Shown: positions 1 through 10,984 of the stretch, piece by piece
Position numbering within the stretch: position 1 is the stretch's first letter
Layout: each line of letters opens with the position of its first letter
Assembly (NCBI RefSeq): GCF_026210795.1
Contig: NC_089458.1
Location: forward strand, 1,302,001 to 1,366,000
Length of the DNA stretch: 64,000 bases
Direction of reading: 5' to 3'
Origin: Rhizophagus irregularis
Lineage: Eukaryota > Glomeromycota > Glomeromycetes > Glomerales > Glomeraceae
Notes under the pieces: model-generated
What the model was told of the DNA's origin: nothing
Seen by the model: the letters and a program-made list of their open reading frames with translations, nothing else
Database searches by the model: none
Translations under genes and position numbers: made by a program

Positions 1-107
1 ATTTTTCCTTCTTCTGCTGCTTTTTGATCCGCAAGTCTTACACTTTTTGAAACAAATTTTCTCGAAGGTAAATGAATAACATAAGGTTCTGGTTTTGGTT
101 CATACAT
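1..107 (-). CDS. 5' end of an unidentified protein-coding gene (partial)
   Basis: Reading leftwards from an ATG at 107, 35 codons are open up to the window edge. The peptide begins MYEPKPEPYVIHLPSRKF and continues with a charged, alanine/glutamate-rich stretch ending in AAEEGK. Codon use and the lack of stops look coding, and the upstream side (108 onward) turns at once into AT-rich non-coding DNA, which suits a true N-terminus. A second in-frame start is not available nearby. I do not recognise the family. The rest of the gene lies outside the window, so length, domains and introns cannot be judged. Confidence 0.5.
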   Translation of the reverse strand, partial: MYEPKPEPYVIHLPSRKFVSKSVRLADQKAAEEGK

Positions 108-225
108 ATTTGCTTGAGAAGATAAAAAAAACGCGTTAAAATAATGTTAGGAAGAAAGAAGAAATGTTAGTGATTAAGTTTTATACAGTATAGGCTTTTT
201 ATAGACTCATATTGCGCAGCGTAGT

Positions 226-400
226 ATAAGTCAGTCTGATAGTTTAATATTGGGGAGCATTATATCTTTAAACTCTTTGCAAACTACTTCTAGGCTCTGG
301 CTGATAATAGACACCAATTTAAGTCCGATAGTTATTGAGGAACAATATATCTTTAAACTTCATGTGAACTACGTCTAGGCAGAAGATGATTCCAGACGGT
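226..400. repeat. Imperfect 85-bp tandem duplication
   Basis: Two diverged copies lie head to tail. Both contain TATATCTTTAAACT (from 261 and again from 346, an offset of 85), preceded by a GATAGTT block and followed by AACTAC.TCTAGGC. The copies differ by many substitutions, so the duplication is old. Confidence 0.55.
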
Positions 401-1567
401 CAAAATCACATGATCACGGATATTTCGGCCGGACATAATAAATACTGTACTTTTACTGATATTAAAAATCTGCAATATTTCATCGTTTTGTTTATAATGA
501 TATGTAACTCAAATATCATTTGAGAAATAAAAATCTATTTTTTTGAATTATTTTTAAATCGCACGTCAATTGACTTATAAAGTTAATTATAAATTTTAAA
601 TTTTAACAAAAAAAAAAACCAATCAATAAAAATTCGCTGACAAATTATCTTTTGTATGCACATTTCTTGCTTTTGCATACAATTGACATTTATCATTAAT
701 CATTTATTTTTTTCGGTATTATGTACTCCACAAATGCAAACATTTTTTTAAAAAAAACTTTATATATATATATATATATTTTCTAGAAATAAATAACAAT
801 AATAAATTTCCAAAAAAAAAATTTTATTAAATAATTTTTTTTTTACCAATAAATTTATTAAAAAAATCATCCATGCGTTAACTAAATAAAGGAAATAAAC
901 TGTAAGCTTAACATTTTTACTTATCTAAAAATAATCATTGGATATTAAATGAATTTATCCAATTTATTTCAATTTATCCCTAATAAAGCATGGTATCTAA
1001 ACTCGTAATTTTGAAACTTTGATATCCTTTTTCATTGTCTCTACAATATGTCAAAAAATCCATAATTTCCAAAAAAGGGGATCAAATTATATGTAACATC
1101 AATTTAATTTTTTTCTAGCTAAAAAAAGAAATACTGCGGTCATTCTAATAAATAACGTTTTACCTACTAATCGAACAAAAGAATTTATTAAAAATTAAAA
1201 ATATGCAATACTTGTATATGTAACGAATAAAATTTTGATTTTATATCAAGCCGAGGTGGCGACGGGCATAAGCATGTAAAGGTACGTAAACAGTTATATT
1301 TTTCCCATAATTGTACTTTAATATATTTGGTAATTTATAATGTCCTTCAATCCAAATTTTCCGGTCCGATTTTTTTGTGTTAAATCCGAATTAAACTAAA
1401 TTTGGGTTATAAACAATTTTTCATTATATATTGAAACTGTTAAACCTTTGAATTATTATACTTTATATAATACAAAGAAGCATGATATATATCACGTTTT
1501 TTTTTGTTTTCCATAAATTTCAATATAATCAATCCATTTGTTTATCTTTGAACGATCTTCGAAAATG

Positions 1568-1576
1568 TATATAAAG
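1568..1576 (+). promoter_or_regulatory. Probable TATA box of the lipase gene
   Basis: TATATAAAG lies 193 bp before the lipase ATG, in otherwise mixed sequence, and is followed by the pyrimidine-rich tract where transcription probably begins. The match to the TATA consensus is seen; its use is inferred. Confidence 0.4.
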
Positions 1577-1640
1577 AAATGAGAAAAATGATGATTTTCC
1601 TCGACCAATATTTATTTTTCATTTTAACCCTTCGTTCATT

Positions 1641-1690
1641 TTCATTTCCCTTCATTTCCCTTCATTTCCCTTCATTTTCTTTCATTTTCC
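1641..1690 (+). repeat. 10-bp pyrimidine-rich tandem repeat in the lipase 5' leader
   Basis: The unit TTCATTTCCC occurs three times exactly (1641-1670) and is followed by two variant units to 1690. It lies 70-120 bp before the start codon, between the TATA box and the ATG, so it is probably in the 5' untranslated leader or at the initiation region. Confidence 0.6.
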
Positions 1691-1760
1691 CACTATTAAA
1701 AAGTGTTGGGAAAAAATTCATTCTTTTTTTTTTTTTACTCTAGAACATTTATAATAAACA

Positions 1761-2980
1761 ATGAAACAAATCATCTCCTCGAGTTGCGGTGCAATTCATA
1801 CCACTAAACATTTTCATAAATCCCTTTCACACTCATCATTTAAATTCTCATTCAAATTAACTTTTATAATTTCTTTAATTCTCTTATCAACATTAATCGA
1901 AGCCGTTCCAACTCCTACCTCCTCTTATTCAACCCTTGATAAAAGGAACGATAATATTTCGAAGGATGATTTAAGTAAATTTGCTAATTTCGCTGCTGCC
2001 GCTTATTGTGATACTTCTGTTTTTAAAGATTGGAATTGTGGACCTCTTTGTGATGCAACTAATGGTACTGTTGTTAATAAATTCTTTACCACTAAAAACA
2101 CCGCTACACGAGGTAACTATATTATTGCGCCATATTTCGTCACACAAATCCTTGGGATTATCTACTAACTACTTTTAATAATAAAATCTAGCTTATATTG
2201 CAACATATGAAGAAGAAGAATTAATCGTTGTATCATTTAGAGGAACTGTACCAGATAATATTAAAACTGTACTCACTGATGCAAAACTTCTTTTAAGAGA
2301 TTATCCACCTGTAAAAGGAGCAAAAGTACATACTGGATTTTATGAAGCTTTTCTTGAAGCACAATCCGAAGTTTTCGACGAAGTTCAAAAATTACATGAA
2401 GAACATCCTAATTTTAAAGTTTTATATACTGGTCATAGTTTAGGTGCTGGTAAGTAAAAAAATTATATATTTTTAACGTTTTTTATGGTTTTTATGTTTT
2501 AACTAAAGAAATTTATTTATTATTTTCATTATAGCGCTCACTTTATTAGCAGCATTAGATCTTGTACAAAATTCAACAGATTTCAAAGCAAATGAAAATC
2601 TTTTCGTTGCTACCTATGGTGAACCAAGAGTTGGTGATTTAAAATTTTCTAAATTTGTTGATAGTAAATTAAAAGTAACAAGGGTTGTAAATGGAGGTGA
2701 TCCAGTTCCTCATTTACCACCAAAATTCCTTTCTTATGAACATCCTAGCGGTGAATTATGGATATCAGATCCTAAAAAAAGTTCAAGTGAATTTATTACA
2801 TGCAAGGGTCCAGAAGATCCAAAATGTTCCAATTCGTTACCTATTATTCAATTAAATGCAATTTTTCACATGGGCCCATATTTCGGTGTTTCTATGAGAG
2901 GTTGTAAATCTAACAATGATAAATCTGTCGGACAATTATTATCAGGTTTAAAATTTAATAAACTTGAAAAAGACAATTAA
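1761..2980 (+). CDS. Secreted class 3 (alpha/beta-hydrolase) lipase
   Basis: A triacylglycerol-lipase/feruloyl-esterase type enzyme of the Lipase_3 family, predicted to be secreted. Three exons (1761-2112, 2192-2449, 2535-2980) join in phase to 351 residues. The N-terminus has a basic lead followed by a hydrophobic core (about residues 30-48, ending TLIEAVPTP), then a dibasic LDKR that looks like a Kex2 processing site. The catalytic serine sits in GHSLGA, split by intron 2; YGEPRVGD, the aspartate in NGGDPVPHLPP and the histidine in IFHMGPYFG complete a normal Ser-Asp-His triad. Several cysteines in the mature part suit an extracellular fold. The order of motifs and total length are typical for the family. 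Substrate cannot be told from sequence; extracellular lipid or ester hydrolysis is the family role. It is followed after 272 bp by the Pmp3 gene on the same strand. Confidence 0.93.
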
Positions 2981-3138
2981 ATAGATAATTTATTAGAAGG
3001 TTATTAGAAGGAATGAAGGGTTAAATGACAATTAGATTAATTTTAAATAGAGTTTGTTAATTTAATTTATTTGTACTATTGTAATTTTAATAAATACTGT
3101 ACGTAATATATCAGAATTATCTGAAATATCACGACTGT

Positions 3139-3154
3139 CACGTGATTTCACGTG
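3139..3154 (+). promoter_or_regulatory. Paired CACGTG (E-box-like) elements before Pmp3 gene
   Basis: CACGTGAT at 3139-3146 and a second CACGTG at 3149-3154 are spaced 10 bp centre to centre, that is on the same face of the helix, about 110 bp before the Pmp3 start codon. CACGTG is the core bound by bHLH factors such as Cbf1; which factor acts here is not known. Confidence 0.45.
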
Positions 3155-3252
3155 GTTATACTGTATGCATGAATATACTTTTAAATGGGCGTTAATTCTT
3201 CCCCTTAAAATTAATTTTCTTCTTTTAAAAAAATTCTAAAAATACTGTCAAT

Positions 3253-3711
3253 ATGGCTGAATATACCGGCTGGGAAATTTTGGCTATAATCATGGCATTT
3301 TTTTGTCCACCTTTAGGTGTATTTATGAAAAGAGGTTGTTGTAATCTTGACTTATGGTTAAGTATCTTTTTTTTTGTTGTTTATTATTGTCCTTATTATT
3401 TTTTCTTTTTTAGCTAAAACTTTTTTTTTACTTTTAGCCTAAGTATTTTATTGACAATATTAGGTAATTTTACGTTCTAAATTTATATATTCTTTATAAT
3501 ACATTGTTGTAAATAATGAATAATTGATTTTTCTTTGTTAAAATTTTTTAGGTTGGCTTCCAGGTAAAAAAAAAATTATTCTTTGTTCTTTTTTTAATAT
3601 CAAATGTTTCATCTTTATTTTTTTATAGGAGTTTTTCATGCTTTTTATATAATTTATAAACATCGCAAGCTTGAAGAAAGACTTTATAGTGAATATAGTG
3701 AACTACCATAA
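3253..3711 (+). CDS. PMP3: Plasma membrane proteolipid 3 (Pmp3/UPF0057 family), 74 aa
   Basis: A small hydrophobic protein of the Pmp3 family, which affects plasma-membrane potential and salt/cation tolerance in fungi and plants. Four coding exons are needed: 3253-3356, 3438-3463, 3552-3563 and 3629-3711, giving 74 residues. Exon 2 is 26 nt and exon 3 only 12 nt, yet phases match exactly and the joined product reads through the family signature: FFCPPLGVFMKRGC, then LSILLTILGWLPG, then VFHAFYIIYKH. Two transmembrane segments are evident (about residues 8-28 and 36-58), and the tail is charged. It faces a second Pmp3 gene (3940-4323) tail to tail with 228 bp between stops. The micro-exons make this gene easy to miss by automatic prediction. 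Confidence 0.93.
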
Positions 3712-3939
3712 TTTTTACATTACTTTATATACTCGGTAACAATTATTCAAGAACAAACAAAGTATTTTTTTTTTTTGGTTAATTTATATTACGCAAGACA
3801 AAATTTTATATATATTTGAATGAAATAAAAATATAATTATATAACCAAAAAAATAATTATTACAATAATTATTTATTAATACATATATTATTAATAACAT
3901 GAAAGTAATTATTTAAAAACATTCGTATAGGATTATTAA

Positions 3940-4323
3940 TTAGTGTATACGGTGCTTGTAAATGATATAAAGTGCGTGAGCAATTCCTGGTATAAAACCT
4001 TTTTTTAATTCACAAAAGAAATCAAAATTAAAAAAAATTAGAAAAAAAATCAAAAAAAAAAATAATTGAAAAAGAAAATTTGATTTTTTACCTAGGATGG
4101 TCAGTCCAATATTAATAAATAAATCCCCATGACATCCTCTTACAAGTCCTACACCAACTTTTTTTTTTAAAAAAAAAAATAATAAAAATTTATCAAAATT
4201 AATAAAAAAAAAAAGAATTATATTTTTTTAAAAAAACATAATAATAATAATAAATATTTTACCTGGTGGTAAGAAAAATGCAAAGATCATAGCGATTATA
4301 TCTCTTGTGGTGTATTCTGCCAT
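3940..4323 (-). CDS. Plasma membrane proteolipid 3 (Pmp3/UPF0057 family), 61 aa
   Basis: A second Pmp3-type proteolipid on the opposite strand. Exons, in reading order, are 4323-4263, 4157-4092 and 3998-3940; they join in phase to 61 residues starting MAEYTTRDIIAMIFAFFLPP and ending FIPGIAHALYIIYKHRIH. Both membrane segments and the family motifs PPVGVGLVRGC and TILGFIPG are present. Relative to the plus-strand neighbour it has a shorter C-terminus, lacks the CC pair, and shares only one intron position (inside the glycine codon of TILG); the intron in the PP-G/V codon is its own. The two are paralogues brought together by an old duplication/inversion or by chance. Family role: membrane potential and ion stress response; here inferred. 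Confidence 0.92.
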
Positions 4324-6396
4324 TTTTTTTTCCTTTTTTTTTATGAATTTATTGGTTTAATTCAAAGTAATTGAAGTAAAATTTTACTTTGACCTCGAAG
4401 TCGTCTTTATATAAACGAAAAAAATATTAAAGAATTGACACCTAAATCTTAAATTATGATATATTAATTACGCAATCATTACAACAGGATTAGTTACTTA
4501 AGTAATAATTCCTTAAATATTTAATGACGTAATTAATTTGTATAATTCTAATTCTTGGCAAAATTTTGAGCTTCGTAAGCGGATCAAAGGCGGATCTTGA
4601 GTTTTTAATGTCATATGACATATTTCGGATATTATGTACTGTACTGTATAAACGCAGCTACTTTTCTTAAAGTCTAGTCGAAAACAATCCCGTGTTTTAC
4701 TATAATTTCTTAAATTGACATATTATTAATTTATGCTGCGTACCGTTTGAGGTACTTTCATTTGTATATTTTAATATACAAAATGAAAAAAAAAACTTTT
4801 ATAATTTTATTTATTTATTTAGTTAAGAAGAAAAAGTGTTCAACTAGTGCGCATTTATTAAGGAAATTAGAACCTTTTTAATCTTTTTAAAGGATTAAAT
4901 CAAAATTTTACACGTATATATAATATCGAGAACTCAATGATTGGTTGTTGGAAGAAATTTAATCGGTTTCTCTATATATTGTATGAAAGAATTTATCCAC
5001 GTAAATAAAATGAAAATGTATTTTATAATATTGATAATAATATACTATACGAATTATTAATGCTAATGCAATTGATCCGTGTAATTTAACGAGAATCTTT
5101 TAATATGAAAGTCTTTCTATCTCTATTCAAGTTCCTAAACCATTTTGTATAAAAAAATATAAATTTCATTGACTTTGGAGCGTCTCAGTTTATTTTTCTA
5201 TTACAATTATATTTAATCGTTCACGATAAACTTTTGTTCGATGATGAACGATACGTTTGTTGATCTTCGTATATCTGTTGTGCCCCAAGTTGACGATGTT
5301 GCCTCAAATTGCTCGTGTTATGAACATTTAGTATTTGTTTAAATTTCATTAAAATTTCATTTGAAAGTGTTTGATTTTTGAAATTTTGTTACGTCTATAG
5401 AATAGAAAAATGTGAAAAGGTCATACTATGTATGAAAATTTTTCTGTATAATTTTTTTAAAAAAATAAGGTTAATAAAATTTTCTTTGTTTGAAAATACG
5501 TTAAATAAATGATTAAAATTTAAAGAGCATTAAATAAATGCGAGTCAAATAGTCAATAAGTAAAAATGAGGAGTCTGCTTAAATAAAATTATATACTAAA
5601 ATTTTATTGGCTCTCGTATATCTGCTTTGAAATAATCTATCCTTTTATTTATAAGCATCTCACTTATTTATTTAACTATATATTTTAATAGTTTAGATTT
5701 TTGAATATATTTGCAATTTTCCTCGTTTTTGAAAAAAGTTATAATCTTTATTCTCTCATTTATGTTTAAATGAAATTTTCAAACTGCGTACGTGAAGTAC
5801 GTGAAGAATTTACATTAAAAAATTTGTCGATATTCGATACGAGGACAGGCAATTTTTCTAAAATCACTGATTTCTCAATACAGCACATATTTATTACGTA
5901 GAAGAGGTTTTTATCTCTGCTTAATGCGCAGGAAGATCACTTGTAAAAATTAAACCGTGAACATATTGATTACATTTTATTTTACCGAAATCCATAATTT
6001 TTCTCCGTATGTACCGTTTTAAAAATCGAGGTAATATATATTCAAGATAAAAGATTCAGTTTACATGACTATATGTATAAATATAATTCTTGATGATTGT
6101 AATCCACAATATTTATGAAAAAAAAAAAAATATTTTTTTAATTCATTCAAGTTTTGAAATTTTGATATGAATTACGAAACTTATTAAAAGATAATAAGAC
6201 TTTCGTATGTTTAATTTCTTTAAATAAGATTTGAGCCTCTTACTAGATATTGAGATTTTTGTGTATCAACGTTTTTCACATGTCAATTTGCAGATAATTT
6301 CCCAAAAATATAATGTTTTACAAACAATTCATATTTTAAACAGCAAATTTTATTTTTTATTAATGAAGACAACGATAAAATGACTTGAAGAACAAT
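4324..6396. other. Intergenic region between Pmp3 and Hsp70-like genes
   Basis: A 2-kb AT-rich stretch without a credible ORF. Its left end holds the promoter of the minus-strand Pmp3 gene, with a TATA-like box at 4406-4415; its right end is the leader of the Hsp70-like gene. Several stretches of mixed composition (about 5215-5340 and 5810-6000) show no recognisable product in any frame. Confidence 0.5.
4406..4415 (-). promoter_or_regulatory. Probable TATA box of the minus-strand Pmp3 gene
   Basis: Read on the minus strand this is TTTATATAAA followed by G, about 85 bp before the ATG at 4323. The spacing suits a core promoter. Use is inferred from position and sequence. Confidence 0.4.
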
Positions 6397-8994
6397 ATGG
6401 ATTTATTGAAAAAATTTGATGAATTAAATAATAGATTGTCAACTCTATTAGAAGAAAATAAAGAGCTTAAAAGGCAAAATAAAAACTTTCAAGAAGAAAA
6501 TCATGTATTAAAGGAAAAACTTAATGAAAGAGATTATGAAAATCTTCAAGAAGAAAATAAGAAATTAAAACAACATGTTCTAAATTTAGAACATCAAAAA
6601 AATGATCAACTTCGGAAATATAAAAATCTTCAAGAAGAAAATAAAAGCCTTAATATGAAAGAAACCCAATTTCAGCAACATATTCAAAATTTAGAAAAAC
6701 AAAAAAGTGAGCAATTTGAAATATTTTCACAAAATTTAGAAAAGGCTTTAGGAAAGTTGAGATTAGATGACTTACATGAAGATAATGTGAATAATCCCCA
6801 AAAAGATTTTATTTTGAGTTCAGATGAATTAGATGAAGATAATGTGAATGATCCCAAAAAAGATGAGAGTCTTGATTATATGAAGGATTCTACTATACAA
6901 AAAGTGACTATAAAGAAAGTAATACATCCTATAGATAAAAGCTCTTTTAACAAAGGTACGTAATGTTAAATGATTACAATTTTAAAATAATAATTTTGAT
7001 TAAAAACAAAAACTTATAATTAGATAATATCCGAGTCGTAGTTGGATTAGACTTTGGAACAACATATTCTGGATTCTCTTATTGTCATGTTGCTGATTCG
7101 GAAAATATTACTACAAATGATCAATGGCCCGAAAATTTCGGAAATTTAAAGACAAATACGGTACTTCAATATGATTATGAGTATGATCGAGTTGAGTCAT
7201 GGGGACTACCAGCTCTAGCTAAAAGACCGAGTCGTCGAAAGAATGAAAATAGAAAAAGACCAGTTGAATTATTCAAATTGCATTTAGGTAATTTATCAGA
7301 AAATTTAAAACCAAAACTTCCAATTGATTTTGATTATAAGAAAGCTATTACTGATTATCTTCGCGAAATTGGAAAGGTAAGAGTAAAACTTCGAGAATAA
7401 TATAACACATTTACTATAATTACTTATTTGTATGTAAATTTAAGTTGATTAAAGAAACAATTGAGCTACGCTTTCAAGGAATTGATTTTCATAAACATGT
7501 ATTATTGGTTCTTACTGTTCCTATGGAATATTTGGAAGAAGACATAGCTATTATGAGGGAATGTGTATATGAAGCAGAGTTGATTGCAAAAAGGTGCTCA
7601 AATAAGTTACAATTTACTACAGAGTGTAAGTAAAAAATTTTAGAAAAAGCTATAGAATAAAATAATTTAATCAACGTAATTAATACAAAATAATTTTTTT
7701 TTTTACAGCTGAGGCCGCAGCAATTTATTGTATGCAAAATGTATTAAAGGAGCATGATTTGCTAACATCGGGAAGTAAGTTATGAATATTTATTTGATAA
7801 TAAATCTTATAATTATTAAATGGATTTTATTTATTTAAATTAGAAACTATTATGATTGTTGATTGTGGCGGTGGTACTGTAGATTTAACTATTCACAAGT
7901 TAATTGGAAATAATCAATTAAGTGAAATCACCGAAGGTACCGGTGATTTCTGTGGAAGCACATTCATTGATAATGAATTTATTGGTTTTTTACGTAAAAA
8001 ACTTGGAATTGATGCCATAAATTCATTCAGAGACAGCTGTTATAGTCAATTTCAATCTATGATTCAAGAATTCTGTCAACGTGTAAAATTACCTTTCACG
8101 GGAGATGATTTAGTTTTTTCATATGAATTAGATATTGAAATAACTGCTCCAGTTCTATTACAATATATCGATAAAGAAACCAGATTTAAAATGGAAGAAA
8201 ATGAATGGTTGTTTGAAATTAATTATGAAGACATAAAAGCAATGTTTGATCCTGTTGTTGATCGAATTATTAGGTTGATACATTTACAACTTTCTAATGC
8301 TCGAGAAGAATGTTCTGCAATGTTCTTAGTTGGAGGTTTTAGTGAATCAAAATATTTACAAAAAAGGATTAAACAAGAATTTCAACGGGAAGTAAAAAAT
8401 ATCTCAGTACCTAAGAATCCTATAGCAGCAACTTCACGTGGAGCTGCATTATATGGATTTTCTTTATTCAATTCAAAAAATGATAATATGAAAGTTACTA
8501 GATGTATTATTGCTACAAGAATTCTTAAGTATACTTATGGTATTAAAGTGAGAAACTACTGGGTAAGTTTATGGTAATTTATAATATAGTGTATATATAA
8601 CTTTTTTTACTAAGAAATTCTCCTTTTACTTCAGTTGGAAGGAGATCCAATTGAAAGAAAAATCCGCGATGGACGTATTGATAGATTTCATTGCATAGCT
8701 AAACGTGGAATTCAAGTTAATGCTAATGAAGAATTTACAACATTTTTCACGCCACTTTCTCCTATGCAAACAAGAGTATGTTTTAAAATATATTATACTA
8801 AAGAATATAGTGCAAAATATTGCGATGAACCTGGTATGAATCTTTTAGGGAAACTTATTATTGATCTTTCTGGATCCGGACATCTTGATAAATTATTATT
8901 TGGGGTTTCTTTTGGGCAAATGGAATTTGCTATTACTGTAAAAAATGAAACAAGTGGACAGTATTGTAGAACTAAGTTTGAAATTGATATTTAG
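6397..8994 (+). CDS. Coiled-coil/Hsp70-like ATPase fusion, 745 aa
   Basis: An Hsp70-superfamily protein of the divergent type that is strongly expanded in some fungi (closest in style to HSPA12-like proteins), carrying an N-terminal coiled coil. Six exons: 6397-6955, 7024-7376, 7445-7625, 7709-7774, 7844-8562, 8635-8994; all phases agree and give 745 residues. Exon 1 (about 186 aa) is a coiled coil with repeated NLQEEN..LK blocks followed by an acidic linker. The ATPase part begins at VVVGLDFGTTYSGFSY (phosphate-1 loop), has MIVDCGGGTVDLT (phosphate-2) and FLVGGFSESKYLQ (adenosine motif). No canonical peptide-binding domain or C-terminal EEVD is seen; the last exon is a beta-rich tail. I start at ATG 6397 because upstream in-frame codons give no other ATG. 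Cytosolic location and chaperone-like or signalling role are inferences; the exact client is unknown. Confidence 0.88.
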
Positions 8995-10125
8995 TGAATA
9001 ATTATTTTCAATCTGATAAATTCATTGATTTACCTTATATTATCATTTGACAATGTTATTCGCGCAAAATCTCCTGGTTTTTTATAGTATCTATTTATTC
9101 AAAGAAAGTTGGTTCATTCTGAAAAAAATTCTGTATAATAAAAAAAGCCGACATTCACTTGTAACATGTTTAGTCCTCTGATCGCAACCAATAAAAAATT
9201 AAAAATAAAAATTACTTTAGAAAAACTATAGTACAAAAAAGTAATTGATTCCTTTAAGCCTCTGATTATTAATTTCTTAGGCCACACTCTCTAGATCCTT
9301 CCTTAGTGTTTTATAATCTCTTTATGATATAAAGATACTATTTTTCGATGATATGATCATTTAACTAGTCTTTTTTTTCCTTATATCAAAATTGAAGTTA
9401 TTACATAATTATAAGATGACAAAAAAAATTTTAACTTTGCTTGCGAATTTATAATGTATATGTACTGTACATTATGATATTAAAATAATTAATTTTGAAG
9501 AAATAATTTAATGAGTACCACCAACTATACCACCAATGCATTAAATGCATTCTCCTTTATCGGGCCCTTCTTCCAAAGTTATAGCTTCCTTGTTGTGATC
9601 CTTTAATTTACGTCATTCACGTGATATTTTACCGAAACCATTTAGTTTAATTTATTAAACACACGGAAGTAATACTGAGTTGGAAAGTTAAAATTTTAAT
9701 GTTATTTCATTTGTAAATTTGATTCTCCGAAGATATTTCAAAATTCGCTCTTCCATAGCTTAATATGAAACTTGGAATTAACCTAGCTGCCGAACTATTA
9801 TTGTTTAATTTCTATATTTCTTTAGCTTGAATTGCTTGATTTTTATTTTATTATTTTTTTTTCTTCTTAGATACAAAAATGTATAGATTATTTACGATAT
9901 TTACAAAGTACAGCTATTGGTAATATTTATTTACAATATCAATTATATTAATTTATCTTGTGTTAAGCTACTTCACTTTATTCACTTTACTAATATTCAA
10001 AATTAGGTATTCTAATACAAAAAAAAATAAAAAATAAAAATATTATTACTAGTTTATGTGATTTTTTATAAAAGCTATTAAAATAATTTAGTCAAATTAA
10101 CGTAAAAAAATTTTTTTTTTTTGTT
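8995..10125. other. Intergenic region after the intact Hsp70-like gene
   Basis: AT-rich DNA without a credible gene. It contains a CACGTGAT element at 9618-9625, which has no intact gene behind it and may be the orphaned promoter of the decayed Hsp70-like copy that follows. Confidence 0.45.
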
Positions 10126-10905
10126 TACAGCTGGGGCTGCAGTAATTTATATACGAAATTTATTAAAGGAACATGATTGGTTAACACCAGGAAGTAAGTT
10201 ACTTGACAATAAATCTTATAATCATTTAAGCGATTTTTATTTACTTTAAATTTAGCAACTTTTATGATTGTTGATTGTGGCACGGTAGGTATCATAGATT
10301 TCACAAGTTACATAATTGGAAATAATCGGTTAAGTGAAATCACCGAAGGTACCGGTGATTTCTGTTGGGAGCACATTTGTTGATAAAGAATTTATTGATT
10401 TTTTAACGTAAAAAACTTGGAAGTAATGCTGTAGACCTATTAATTGAAATCATTATGGCTGTTTCAATACATGATTCAATATTTCTGTGAAAAGTAAAAT
10501 TCCTTTTACGGGAGACAGAGAAGATTACGATCCATATGAGCTAGATATTGAAGAAACTGCGCCGGTTCTATTGAAATATGCCAGTATGAAACCAAAGATG
10601 AATTGAAAAAGCTAAATTTTTTATTAAAATTGATTATGAGAACCCGTCGAATTATAACAACTTCGAGAAAAATGTTCTGCGATGTTCTTGTTGGCGGTTT
10701 TAGTGAATTAAAATACTTACAGCAAAGGATCAAACGAGAGTTTCAAAATCAGGTAAATGCTATTTCGGTACCTAAACAACCTACGGCAGTAAACTTTATG
10801 TGGAGCTACATTATACGGATTATCTTTAAACATATAAATTATTACTACAAGAATTCTTAAATATACTTTTGATATTAAAGTAAGAACTACTGGGTTGTAT
10901 TTAGT
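10126..10905 (+). pseudogene. Decayed Hsp70-like gene copy A (exon 4-5 remnants)
   Basis: The stretch aligns by eye with exons 4 and 5 of the intact gene at 6397-8994, intron included. An acceptor CAG and the alanine-rich block (GAAVIYIRNLLKEHDW) stand at 10129-10194 with a conserved GTAAGT donor, and the phosphate-2 region follows at 10257 (MIVDCG, then the GGGT loop is scrambled). Later pieces keep LVGGFSELKYLQQRIK (10686-10733). Reading frame shifts several times and central parts are missing, including most of the segment before the adenosine motif. Exons 1-3 and 6 are absent. This is a host gene duplicate that has lost function. Confidence 0.85.
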
Positions 10906-10984
10906 ATAAAATTAAAAATATTAAAATTCGGCAAATCATTATCATTATATATTAATATACGCGTAAATCTTAGTTTATATTATT

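Larger units (their letters stand above)
108..1760. other. Divergent intergenic region upstream of the lipase gene
   Basis: This AT-rich stretch separates the minus-strand gene ending at 107 from the lipase start at 1761. It holds an imperfect 85-bp tandem duplication (226-400), a TA microsatellite near 763-779, a TATA box and a pyrimidine-rich 10-bp repeat close to the lipase start. No coding sequence is visible on either strand. Confidence 0.6.
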
